From assembly GCA_000431075.1 (NCBI GenBank), contig HF986884.1:1-18616 (forward strand): a DNA stretch of 18,616 bases. The letters are read 5' to 3'. This document shows positions 8,052 to 15,119 of this stretch, piece after piece. The notes under the pieces are model-generated. The model saw only the letters and a program-made list of their open reading frames with translations, was not told where the DNA came from and did not search any database. The first letter of the stretch is position 1. Each line of letters starts with the position of its first letter. The translations under genes were made by a program, and so were the position numbers. The stretch comes from Firmicutes bacterium CAG:555 (GTDB lineage: Bacteria; Bacillota; Clostridia; Oscillospirales; Oscillospiraceae).

Positions 8052-9203
8052 GTGGGTCTGATAAAAAAACTTTCCCCGTATATCAAAAACTTTTTAAAGC
8101 GGGCGGACATGTTTCTGCTCGTTATGTGTCTCATATGCACCGTGTTCGGCATTTATGCGATTCAAGGCGTTACGGCCAGCGAGCATACAAGTAAGTATGT
8201 CATCGTGCAGGGCTTTGCAATGCTCCTCGGCATCGGCGCATTCATCGTTTTCACGGTCATCGACCCTGATCTTATCGCCGATAAGTGGATATACCTGTCG
8301 ATATTCAATGTCCTCATCATCATCGGTCTTCTCTTCTTCGGCCACGACGACGGCACCGGCAACAGAGCATGGTACCGCTTCTTCGGTATCGGTCTCCAGC
8401 CGACGGAAATAGTCAAGGTCATATTCATCGTCCTTCTGGCAAAGCAGATGACGGTTTATAAGGAGCGGCATGTGCTCAACAAGTTTGGCTCCGTCGTAAA
8501 GCTTGCAATGCACTGGGCGTTTCTGTTCGGCCTCATCGTCGTTGTCTCCAAGGACCTTGGCAGTGCGATCATCTTCCTTGCGATATTCATTGTTATGCTC
8601 ATCGCCTCCGGTGTTGCATGGTACTGGCTGGGTTTAGCAGCAGCGGCAGTTGCCGCAATGATACCCCTGTTTTGGAATTTCATTCTTGCGGATTATCAGA
8701 AAAACAGAATTCTTGCGCCGTATATCCCCGATGTCATCGACCCTGCGGGCACAGGCATCACATGGCAGACCCGCAGAACGCAGGAAGCGCTGGCTTCCGG
8801 TCGACTTACGGGTGTAGGCCGCGGAAACGGCATCTTTGCGCAAGGCAGCTTTGACGCAAAGCACACCGACTGCATATTCGCCTCCATTGGCGAGGAGATG
8901 GGTATGATAGCCTGCATTATCATCATCGTCCTGCTGGCAATAATAATCATTCGCTGCTGCGTCATCGGCGTGCGCTCCGGCTCAAGCTTCGGTATGCTCA
9001 TCTGCTTCGGCGTTGCCGCTGCATTGGCGTTCCAGACCTTCATCAATGTCGGTATGTGCATGGGCATCTCCCCTGTTATCGGCATCACGCTCCCGTTTTT
9101 CAGCTACGGCGGCTCATCTATCGTTGCAATGTTCTCGGCTGTCGGACTTGTGTCGGGCGTTAAGTACCGACCAAAGCCAAAGCAGCACTTCATCCAATAT
9201 TGA
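8052..9203 (+). CDS. FtsW/RodA/SpoVE-family peptidoglycan glycosyltransferase
   Basis: A SEDS-family membrane enzyme that polymerises lipid II into glycan strands with a class B penicillin-binding protein. It has 383 residues and about ten hydrophobic segments. Family motifs are NRAWYRF (104-110), LQPTEIVKVIFIVLLAK (115-131), YQKNRI (215-220), DPAGTGITWQTRRTQEALASG (given as DPAGTG 230-235 and QEALASG 244-250), then KHTDCIFASIGEEMG (270-284), where Asp 273 matches the catalytic aspartate of RodA, and FFSYGGSS (349-356). Which paralogue it is (elongation, division or sporulation) is not decided by sequence alone, and no PBP gene is adjacent. Start: TGA at 8043 bounds the frame; the GTG at 8052 sits only two bases from AAAGG, so CTG at 8058 or ATG at 8109 are alternatives. 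Confidence 0.92.
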   Translation: MGLIKKLSPYIKNFLKRADMFLLVMCLICTVFGIYAIQGVTASEHTSKYVIVQGFAMLLGIGAFIVFTVIDPDLIADKWIYLSIFNVLIIIGLLFFGHDDGTGNRAWYRFFGIGLQPTEIVKVIFIVLLAKQMTVYKERHVLNKFGSVVKLAMHWAFLFGLIVVVSKDLGSAIIFLAIFIVMLIASGVAWYWLGLAAAAVAAMIPLFWNFILADYQKNRILAPYIPDVIDPAGTGITWQTRRTQEALASGRLTGVGRGNGIFAQGSFDAKHTDCIFASIGEEMGMIACIIIIVLLAIIIIRCCVIGVRSGSSFGMLICFGVAAALAFQTFINVGMCMGISPVIGITLPFFSYGGSSIVAMFSAVGLVSGVKYRPKPKQHFIQY

Positions 9204-9208
9204 TACGA

Positions 9209-9240
9209 AAAAACTCCGAACCGTTTGGTCCGGAGTTTTT
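9209..9240. terminator. Bidirectional terminator between FtsW/RodA-family gene and SGNH hydrolase gene
   Basis: AAAAACTCCG (9209-9218) pairs with CGGAGTTTTT (9231-9240); an inner ACC/GGT helix closes over a GTTT loop with one mismatch. It starts six bases after the plus-strand stop and ends six bases before the end of the minus-strand gene, with U-tracts available both ways. Confidence 0.9.
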
Positions 9241-9245
9241 TCATC

Positions 9246-11132
9246 TTACCTTGCCCTTATCGATACGACCGAGCTCATTGCGGAATTTGCATAGCTTGTG
9301 CGTGCGGAGACTGCCATGACCTTGTAGTAGTAGGTAGTACCGGCAGTGGCGGAGTTGTTATTGAAGTATGTCGCCGTGGCGGTGTAGTAGTAACTGAAGT
9401 TCTTTCCGTCTGTGGAGCGGTACACCCGGTACTTTGCTGCACCGGTCACCTTGTCCCATGTGAGCTTGGGGTGGCCGTCGGAGTTGAGAGCGATCTTCAC
9501 AGCAGGCGCTGCGCAGTCGCAGGTGCGGGTAACCATATTGCTCATGGCCGAATCGGCATATGCCGTCTTGTAGGATATCGCCTTGACCTTGTAATAGTAG
9601 GTGTAGCCTGCATTTGCCGTGGTGTTGGTGTAGCTTGTGTTCTTGGTGGTGAACATTTTGGTGTATGTGCCGTTTGAGTAATTAGCACGATAGACGACAT
9701 ATTCCTTTGCGCCGGAGACCTTGTCCCAAGTCAGCGTGACCTTGCCGGTAAAGGCGTTGTTGCCGCCCTTGACTACGGGTGCTGCACAGTCGCAGGTGCG
9801 GTAAACGACGGAGCTGTAATCACCCTTCGTGCCGTCGGCTGTAACGGCTCTCACCTTGTAGTAATAGGTGTAGCCGGCCTTTGCGGAGGTGTCGGTGCAG
9901 CCTGTTCCGTCGGTAGAGGTCATCTTCACGAACGGACCGTATTTGGTCAGCGAGCGGTAAACCTCATACTTCTCGGCGTTTTTGACTGCCGCCCATTTGA
10001 GCATGATCTTGCCGGAAGCGGGGTCAGTGGCCGATGTGACTGTGGGTGCGGGGAGCGGTGCTTCGGGGAGCGCATCGAGTATCTGCTTCGCCATGAACTG
10101 ATATCCCTCAATGTTCGGATGCACCTTAAGCGAGAAATACTCCCAGAAATAATGGTCGTCGTAGCTCATAGGATATGTCTGCGTACCGACAACATCGGCA
10201 TAGCAGAAGTTGCTGTATTTGAGCTTATAGCTTGCAATATGTGCGTTTATCGCAGCGACGACAGGTGACGCAATACCGCTGAGATCAAGATTGCTGTCCG
10301 CAGAGAGCCGGAAGCCGTCAAACGGATTATAAACACCGACGCCTACGATGGTGATATCGGGATTAATTTCATAAATCCTCTCGATCACCGCCGCATAGTT
10401 GACGGTAAACTGCATGTACGCCTTATTCATCGTTGTCGTCAGCGCAGTTGCAAGATCGGCAATCTTTCCCATGGACTGATATGCGTCTATCAGCTTTCCG
10501 AAGGCCGCACCGATATTGCCGGTCTTTTCAAGATATTCCTTGATGGCGTTGAGTGTGGGATCGGATGTGTCCTTTGTCAGCTCACGCAGCACCACATTCA
10601 GGGCGAAGGAAAAAACATCGTTTGAGCCGACATTGATGCTGATAAGATCCGCCTGCTTTATCTTATCGGAATATTTCACATAGGCATTCAGCGCATCAAG
10701 ATCGGCCGTTGTAAAGCCGTTGCCGTCGGTGTCAAAATAGGTGTTTCCCCAGATGCGGTCCTTGTCGTAGTCGTTGTATGTGCCGTCGAGCATATATCTG
10801 AGCTCAACTGCACGCAGGCCGCTTCGTGCGCACTGCAGAAGATTCGCTCCCAGCTCGTTTGCAACCAGCGAGTGGTAGGCGTTGGGTGCGGCAGCGAAGT
10901 CGTAGCCGAGATAGATATAATTGTTGCTGTAAACCTTGGTATAATCCTCTGCGTTCTGGTCAAAATTCGTGGGCTTGCCGTCTCTTGCAAGACCGCAGCC
11001 GGCAGCGATGCTGTCACCGACGCACATATAGTTTTCGTAGTCGTAATAGTTCTTGCCCGATGCCGCAAATGCCGGCACTGTCAGCGCAAACAACATCACG
11101 ACGCACAGTACGATGGATAATGTCTTTTTCAT
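9246..11132 (-). CDS. Secreted SGNH/GDSL-type hydrolase with three fibronectin type III domains
   Basis: A 628-residue exported protein, probably an esterase or lipase acting outside the cell. Residues 1-24 are a signal peptide (MKKTLSIVLCVVMLFALTVP, cleavage near AFAA). The SGNH domain covers about 30-355: block I GDSIAAG with Ser 41, block II Gly in CARSGLRAVEL (101-111), block III GSND (169-172) and block V VHPNIEGY with His 338. The usual Asp three residues before that His is Leu 335, so this may work as a Ser-His dyad. Three Fn3 repeats follow near 361-446, 451-536 and 541-627, each with the Y-Y-Y-K-V core, the first two ending in TCDCAAP linkers. There is no LPxTG, SLH or dockerin. The ATG at 11132 (AAAGGA before it) was preferred over one at 11186 because the signal peptide starts there. 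It follows the acyl-CoA ligase gene by 22 bases, so the two are cotranscribed. Confidence 0.9.
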   Translation of the reverse strand: MKKTLSIVLCVVMLFALTVPAFAASGKNYYDYENYMCVGDSIAAGCGLARDGKPTNFDQNAEDYTKVYSNNYIYLGYDFAAAPNAYHSLVANELGANLLQCARSGLRAVELRYMLDGTYNDYDKDRIWGNTYFDTDGNGFTTADLDALNAYVKYSDKIKQADLISINVGSNDVFSFALNVVLRELTKDTSDPTLNAIKEYLEKTGNIGAAFGKLIDAYQSMGKIADLATALTTTMNKAYMQFTVNYAAVIERIYEINPDITIVGVGVYNPFDGFRLSADSNLDLSGIASPVVAAINAHIASYKLKYSNFCYADVVGTQTYPMSYDDHYFWEYFSLKVHPNIEGYQFMAKQILDALPEAPLPAPTVTSATDPASGKIMLKWAAVKNAEKYEVYRSLTKYGPFVKMTSTDGTGCTDTSAKAGYTYYYKVRAVTADGTKGDYSSVVYRTCDCAAPVVKGGNNAFTGKVTLTWDKVSGAKEYVVYRANYSNGTYTKMFTTKNTSYTNTTANAGYTYYYKVKAISYKTAYADSAMSNMVTRTCDCAAPAVKIALNSDGHPKLTWDKVTGAAKYRVYRSTDGKNFSYYYTATATYFNNNSATAGTTYYYKVMAVSARTSYANSAMSSVVSIRAR

Positions 11133-11154
11133 TCCGTCAATTCCTTTCTCTGTT

Positions 11155-12885
11155 TCAAACCGCAATGTTTGCGTTTTTGAATGCATTGAAGTCCGCTGCC
11201 AGCTTGTTGTAGTCTATCTTGCCCATACCCGCCAGCGGCTTTTCCTCGACAAAGTGCAGGAACTTGGGTCTGCCCCTGTATTCAAGCTCGGCCTCCATTT
11301 TTTCCTTGAGCTCCTCACGGACGGCGGTCTCATCTGCACCCTGACGCAGCTTCACCACCGCAAGAGCCTGCATGCCCTGCGCATGCTCGGTGTCCGCAAC
11401 ACCTACAACGGCGCAGCTTTGCACATCGCTGACCATGCCGATGACGCTTTCTATCTGCACCGGGAATATCTTATGTCCGTCAAAGCAGGTTATCATGCGC
11501 TTCATTCTGCCCTTTATGAAGATAAAGCCGTCCTCATCCATGCAGCCGAGGTCGCCCGAATGTACCCACACGGTGCCGTCCGGGTGCGTTACCATGACCT
11601 TCTCGGTTTCCTCGGGATTGTTGAGATAGCCGAGCATAACGGACGGGCCGCTGATGCAGATCTCGCCCTCCTCGCCGTAGTCGAGCTCCTCGGTCGTGCC
11701 CGGCTTGAATATTGCAACATTTGTAGTCAAAAGCGGATAACCGACGCTCAGGCTCTTGAAGTTGCCGTTGCAGCAGCACGATGCCGCCGAGGACACCTCG
11801 CTCATACCGTAGCCCTGCGACAGCGGGTACTTACAGCCGCGCTCACGCAGAAAGCCGTTGAGCTTCGACTCGAGACCTGCGTTCATGGTGTCGCCGCCGC
11901 TGCCGGCGGTGCGGAAAAAGCTGAGGTCAAAGCCGTTTTTCATTTCCTTGCTGTTCATGAGCTTTTCATAGTGCGCAGGAACGAGCAGAGTGTGTGACGG
12001 CTTGTATTTCTTAACGAGCTGTCCGACCTTGTCCGAATCAAACTTGGGTATCATCACTATCTCAAGACCCAGAGACAGCGGCATGTGCAGGCTTGCGACG
12101 ATGCCGTAGGACGAAAACGCCGGAATGATATCAAGGAAGCGCTGGTTGCGGGTGTAGGTAACGCCGCAATAGCGGAAGTTCATCGCAACGGCGTTGAAGC
12201 CGTCGTTCGAGAGCATAACTCCCTTGGGCATGCCGGTCGTGCCGCCGGTGAGCGTCACGGCAGCAAGTTCAAATTCGCCGTACCCCACAGCTTCCACGCT
12301 CTTGCCCTTACCGAGCTTCAAAAATTCCTTCCAGCTTATCGTCCTCCCACCGATTGGCACAGCCGGTGCGGGCATTTTTATCTGCTTTAACATTCTCACA
12401 ACGGGGGACATGTAATTATCCGCCGAAATGATTATGACCTTCTCGAGCGAAAGCTCATCGAGCATATCCGCAAGATGCTCATACGCAAGATCAAGAAGCA
12501 GCAGGACATTTGCGCCGGAGTTTACGATAAACTGCTTTATCTCGCTCAGTGAGCGGCGGGGATCGAGCGCCACCATCGCAGCGCCGAGCTTATTTAAGCC
12601 GTACAGAGCAAATGCAAGCTCTGGTATCGTTGCCGAGCAGCAGGCAACCATGTCGCCGGTCTTGACGCCGAGCTCGGCAAAGGACGCAGCGCACACATCC
12701 GCCGTATCCAAAAATTCGCCATAGCTTATCTTGTTGCCAAAATAGTTGATAGCAACGTTTCCGCGGTGATATTCGTTATTTTTAAGCACATGCTCGTAAA
12801 GTGTTTCCTTGGGAAGCTTTGCATTCAAAGCCTCCTCGGTATAAAACTTGAGCCACGGCTTTGCCGTCGATGCTTTTGCTTTCAT
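11155..12885 (-). CDS. AMP-binding acyl-CoA ligase (FadD-like, ANL superfamily)
   Basis: A 576-residue cytosolic enzyme expected to adenylate a carboxylic acid with ATP and transfer it to CoA. The core motifs are present: the P-loop LTGGTTGMPKGVMLS (212-226), A5 QGYGMSE (357-363), A7 HSGDLG (442-447), hinge region FIKGRMKRMI (456-465) and the C-terminal catalytic lysine in GMGKIDYNKL (Lys 556). It resembles long-chain or medium-chain ligases, but the substrate is unknown. A Cys run at 370-372 (SCCCNG) is unusual. The ATG at 12885 has AGGAGG nine bases upstream; an ATG at 12903 would put that site inside the gene. The secreted SGNH hydrolase gene follows at 22 bases, which suggests released acids may be taken up and activated; this is inference. 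Confidence 0.92.
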   Translation of the reverse strand: MKAKASTAKPWLKFYTEEALNAKLPKETLYEHVLKNNEYHRGNVAINYFGNKISYGEFLDTADVCAASFAELGVKTGDMVACCSATIPELAFALYGLNKLGAAMVALDPRRSLSEIKQFIVNSGANVLLLLDLAYEHLADMLDELSLEKVIIISADNYMSPVVRMLKQIKMPAPAVPIGGRTISWKEFLKLGKGKSVEAVGYGEFELAAVTLTGGTTGMPKGVMLSNDGFNAVAMNFRYCGVTYTRNQRFLDIIPAFSSYGIVASLHMPLSLGLEIVMIPKFDSDKVGQLVKKYKPSHTLLVPAHYEKLMNSKEMKNGFDLSFFRTAGSGGDTMNAGLESKLNGFLRERGCKYPLSQGYGMSEVSSAASCCCNGNFKSLSVGYPLLTTNVAIFKPGTTEELDYGEEGEICISGPSVMLGYLNNPEETEKVMVTHPDGTVWVHSGDLGCMDEDGFIFIKGRMKRMITCFDGHKIFPVQIESVIGMVSDVQSCAVVGVADTEHAQGMQALAVVKLRQGADETAVREELKEKMEAELEYRGRPKFLHFVEEKPLAGMGKIDYNKLAADFNAFKNANIAV

Positions 12886-13035
12886 ATTGCCAGTCCTCCT
12901 CATTTTTCGTTATACATTTCATGCAGCAAAGTTTGTTTTTGAACAATTCTTTCTGATATGTATTGTCATTTTGATTTGAAAATATCGCATGAAATTAAAA
13001 AAATTTTAAGCTCTTTTGAATTTTCCCGAAAAAGC

Positions 13036-13125
13036 AGAGATCGGCCGCCTTGCCGGAAGCGGCCGATCTCTTTGGTGGGGGACCAGTGATCTGGTTCGGA
13101 AAGGCGGTGTGTGGGCGTCTTTCCG
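13036..13125. other. Cluster of three hairpins; candidate structured RNA or small dispersed repeat
   Basis: Three inverted repeats lie back to back. Hairpin 1: AGAGATCGGCCGC (13036-13048) with GCGGCCGATCTCT (13059-13071), 13 perfect pairs, 10-base loop. Hairpin 2: ACCAG (13082-13086) with CTGGT (13091-13095), TGAT loop. Hairpin 3: CGGAAAGGCG (13097-13106) with CGTCTTTCCG (13116-13125), ten pairs including one G-T, 9-base loop. The block is much richer in G and C than the sequence on either side. On the minus strand hairpin 1 is followed by GCTTTTTC, a terminator-like tail. It is either part of a leader, a terminator, or a repeat element; I cannot tell which. Confidence 0.5.
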
Positions 13126-13152
13126 TGTACTATTGTTTCGACACCGGCGTTT

Positions 13153-13231
13153 TATCGCAAAGCCAAGAAAAATATTTTTGTTGCGATATTTTGACGAACA
13201 ATTTACAATAATGAGTAGATCGCAGTTGCGA
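13153..13231 (+). repeat. TCGCAA/TTGCGA inverted repeats around the sigma factor promoter
   Basis: TATCGCAA (13153-13160) and TTGCGATA (13181-13188) form an 8-base inverted repeat with a 20-base gap; the right arm covers the -35 element. A second palindrome, TCGCAGTTGCGA (13220-13231), lies just past the expected start site. Repeats at these positions could be operator sites. No regulator gene is adjacent apart from the sigma and anti-sigma genes themselves. Confidence 0.4.
13181..13209 (+). promoter_or_regulatory. Promoter for ECF sigma/anti-sigma operon
   Basis: TTGCGA (13181-13186), a 17-base spacer and TACAAT (13204-13209) read as a SigA-type promoter, with a start near 13216, 40 bases before the sigma ATG. 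The -35 is imperfect (four of six), and an ECF-type promoter in the same region (GAAC at 13195) cannot be excluded. Confidence 0.5.
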
Positions 13232-13255
13232 AAAACACAAACTGAGGTGAGCTCT

Positions 13256-13804
13256 ATGCCAAAAACGAGCTTGCACACCTTAGTCGATGAGAGCATTATC
13301 CTGAAAATTGCCGGCGGAGATAAGACAGCTCTATCTGATCTATACCTTAAAACTAGCAACGCAGTCTACTGTTTCGCACTATCCATTTTGCGGGACACGG
13401 AGACTGCACAGGACATTATGCAGGAGACCTATATACAGGTGTGGAGATCGGCCAAAACCTATAAGCCATGCGGAAAGGACCCTGTGCCTTGGGTGCTGGG
13501 CATCGCAAAATATGTTGCGTATGCGCACATCCGCACACAACAAAAGCACGCCGAGTGGTCGGACAGTATCCCCGAGCCTGCCGACCCGAAAAACTGCTTT
13601 GCCGAAAGCGAAAACAAAATTTTAGCCAACGCCCTGCTGATGAAGCTCGGCGAGGATGAACGGCAGATAGTCACGCTGTATATCACGGCGGGACTGAAGC
13701 ACCGTGAGATAGCAAAGCTTTTGGATATGCCCCTTTCTACGGTCATCAATAAGTACAACCGATCGCTCAAAAAGCTGGAGAAGCTGGCAGGTGATGTGTT
13801 ATGA
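13256..13804 (+). CDS. ECF-type RNA polymerase sigma factor (partner of RsgI/PepSY anti-sigma)
   Basis: A 182-residue sigma-70 family protein. Region 2 spans about residues 22-95 with ETAQDIMQETYIQVWRSA (49-66), the core-binding and -10-recognition segment; PWVLGIAKYVAYAHIR (78-93) ends it. Region 4 spans about 125-178 with LGEDERQIVTLYITAGLKHR (131-150) and the helix-turn-helix EIAKLLDMPLSTVINKYNRS (151-170). It is shorter than SigI proteins and looks like an ordinary ECF factor. The ATG at 13256 follows GAGGTGA (13244-13250); the frame is open upstream to 13016 but lacks another start signal and family similarity. It overlaps the next gene by 4 bases (ATGA), the normal arrangement for a sigma/anti-sigma pair. 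Confidence 0.92.
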   Translation: MPKTSLHTLVDESIILKIAGGDKTALSDLYLKTSNAVYCFALSILRDTETAQDIMQETYIQVWRSAKTYKPCGKDPVPWVLGIAKYVAYAHIRTQQKHAEWSDSIPEPADPKNCFAESENKILANALLMKLGEDERQIVTLYITAGLKHREIAKLLDMPLSTVINKYNRSLKKLEKLAGDVL

Positions 13805-14952
13805 GAAAAGAGAATATTGAACAAAGGCTGCGGCATGAGTTTTCGGACATTGCGCCGAACAGGCTCGATGAGGTGCTTGCCGCCGTTGATGCGCTTCCCG
13901 AGAATGGCGGCACGGTCATAGACTTTACGCAGACTGCGAAAAAGCGCCGTTCCCCGCTCAAGGCGGTGCTGTCGGCCGCGGCTACACTGCTGCTCATCGT
14001 GGGTGCGGCAGGTTTATACGCAAACCTCTCTGCGGATAGATACATCGTCGCCGTCGATGTAAACCCCGCAGTCGAGCTAAGGGTAAACGGCTTTGACCGT
14101 ATTAGCGCCGTCACGCTCAAAAACGATGATGCCAAGACGCTCATAAGCGAAGACGACCTCAAGGGCAAAACCGTTTCCGATGCTGTCGACACACTCACCG
14201 AAAAACTGTGCGGCGACGGATATCTTAACGAAAACAGCAATGGCGTTTTGGTCTCTGTGCATGGCGGCGATGACGCACTTTGCTCCAAAATAGTCAGCTC
14301 TATCGAAAAAGCCACGGAGCGAGCAGGCTTTAACTACGCCGTGTTGTATCAGTCGCTCGACGACGATGCCGACGGCAAGGCCGAGCTTATTGCAAAGCTT
14401 GACGGCAGATTCGACGATCTCAGCATCGAGGAGCTTAGCAAGCTCAGTGTGCAGGAGCTAATTTTCCTGGCCGAAAGCCTCGACTCTCTGCCTGATAAGA
14501 CCGAGCTTTACGGCAAGCTAAACGGCTACCTCAGCGCAGAGGATGCAAAGCACGACGCAGGCGTTGACAGCGCCTCGGCGACACAAAGCATCATCCGCTA
14601 CGCCGAGCAGCTTGCCTACGAGATAGTGTATACCGAAAACGGCACGACGCATAAGTATGTCGTCTCCGCCTCGACCGGCGAGGTGCTTGCCCATGAAAAG
14701 CACGGCAATTCAAGCAGCGGCAGCCCCGGCAAAAACAACAGCAAGAACGACGGCCTCCTCAGTGCCGACGACATTTTGAAGATATTCAAGAAAACCTTCG
14801 GCTTTGTCGATGCGGTGCTTGACGATGTGCATGTCACCCGCAGTATGCGCAACGGTGAGCCGGTTTATATCGTCACCTATAAAGTGTTCGGTGTCACACG
14901 CAGCGCCGTGTTCGATGCCCGCACCGCTGAGATATTGTCCGACATCGGATAG
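13801..14952 (+). CDS. Transmembrane anti-sigma factor with RsgI-type middle domain and PepSY-like outer domains
   Basis: A 383-residue single-pass membrane protein, presumed to bind the preceding sigma factor with its cytoplasmic N-terminus (1-50). The transmembrane segment is about 54-73 (KAVLSAAATLLLIVGAAGLY). Outside, residues 78-155 match the RsgI middle domain: YIVAVDVNPAVELRVNGFDR (81-100), then KTLISEDDLKGKTVSDAV (112-129) and GYLNENSNGVLVSV (140-153). In clostridial RsgI the Asn-Pro bond of the matching D-x-N-P motif self-cleaves; here it is Asn 88-Pro 89. A helical linker follows (195-255), then two PepSY-like units, one near 262-296 (AEQLAYEIVYTENGTTHKYV) and one near 319-383 ending VFDARTAEILSDIG, separated by a Ser/Gly/Asn-rich spacer (301-318). 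The typical RsgI N-terminal sigma-binding motif and carbohydrate-binding module are absent. Terminator directly downstream. Confidence 0.82.
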   Translation: MRKENIEQRLRHEFSDIAPNRLDEVLAAVDALPENGGTVIDFTQTAKKRRSPLKAVLSAAATLLLIVGAAGLYANLSADRYIVAVDVNPAVELRVNGFDRISAVTLKNDDAKTLISEDDLKGKTVSDAVDTLTEKLCGDGYLNENSNGVLVSVHGGDDALCSKIVSSIEKATERAGFNYAVLYQSLDDDADGKAELIAKLDGRFDDLSIEELSKLSVQELIFLAESLDSLPDKTELYGKLNGYLSAEDAKHDAGVDSASATQSIIRYAEQLAYEIVYTENGTTHKYVVSASTGEVLAHEKHGNSSSGSPGKNNSKNDGLLSADDILKIFKKTFGFVDAVLDDVHVTRSMRNGEPVYIVTYKVFGVTRSAVFDARTAEILSDIG

Positions 14953-14957
14953 CAATA

Positions 14958-14985
14958 AGCAGCTACCAAGTGTAGCTGCTTTTTC
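14958..14985 (+). terminator. Terminator of sigma/anti-sigma operon
   Basis: AGCAGCTAC (14958-14966) pairs with GTAGCTGCT (14972-14980) over a five-base loop (CAAGT), followed by TTTTC; with the last base of the stem this gives a five-T run. It begins five bases after the anti-sigma stop codon. Confidence 0.9.
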
Positions 14986-15014
14986 ACATTTTGATGCCAC
15001 ATTCATAATTCTTT

Positions 15015-15043
15015 TTGACACAAAATTGTCTATATGCTAATAT
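15015..15043 (+). promoter_or_regulatory. Strong extended -10 promoter for the dehydratase operon
   Basis: A perfect TTGACA (15015-15020), a 17-base spacer and TAATAT (15038-15043), with TGC just before the -10. The start is expected near 15050, giving a leader of about 70 bases. It is the closest match to consensus on the right side of the window and implies high basal expression. Confidence 0.85.
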
Positions 15044-15078
15044 TCAATTGTGCCTATTCGCATTATCATGTGCTATCG

Positions 15079-15099
15079 GAAGTCCCATGGGCTTCTTTT
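15079..15099 (+). terminator. Terminator-like hairpin in the leader of the dehydratase operon (possible attenuator)
   Basis: GAAGTCC (15079-15085) pairs with GGGCTTC (15089-15095; one G-T) over a CAT loop and is followed by TTTTATTT. It begins about 30 bases after the expected transcription start and ends 10 bases before AGGAGG. A seven-pair stem is short for a terminator, but the U-tract is right, so it could attenuate the operon or simply protect the 5' end of the message. Confidence 0.45.
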
Positions 15100-15119
15100 A
15101 TTTGTGTTAGGAGGATCAT

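Larger units (their letters stand above)
12886..13255. other. 370-base intergenic region between divergent ligase and sigma factor genes
   Basis: The left part (12901-13020) is AT-rich and should hold the promoter of the minus-strand ligase operon, but I found no convincing -35/-10 pair there. The middle (13036-13125) is GC-rich and packed with hairpins (own entry). The right part (13150-13250) holds a SigA-like promoter and inverted repeats for the sigma factor gene (own entries). The frame of the sigma gene is open back to 13016, but its translation does not look like a domain and has no start signal. Confidence 0.7.

Noticed and set aside
9246..10050. Three similar stretches within the hydrolase gene as a DNA repeat or CRISPR-like array
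   Set aside because: The periodicity of about 270 bases comes from the three Fn3 protein domains; the DNA copies are diverged and have no spacer pattern.
11053..11997. 314-residue plus-strand open frame across the acyl-CoA ligase gene
   Set aside because: It is antisense to the ligase and hydrolase start region; the ligase has all ANL motifs in order.
13016..13255. 80-residue N-terminal extension of the second sigma factor
   Set aside because: The frame is open, but it runs through the hairpin block and the predicted promoter, has no ribosome binding site and resembles no sigma region; ATG 13256 has GAGGTGA in front.
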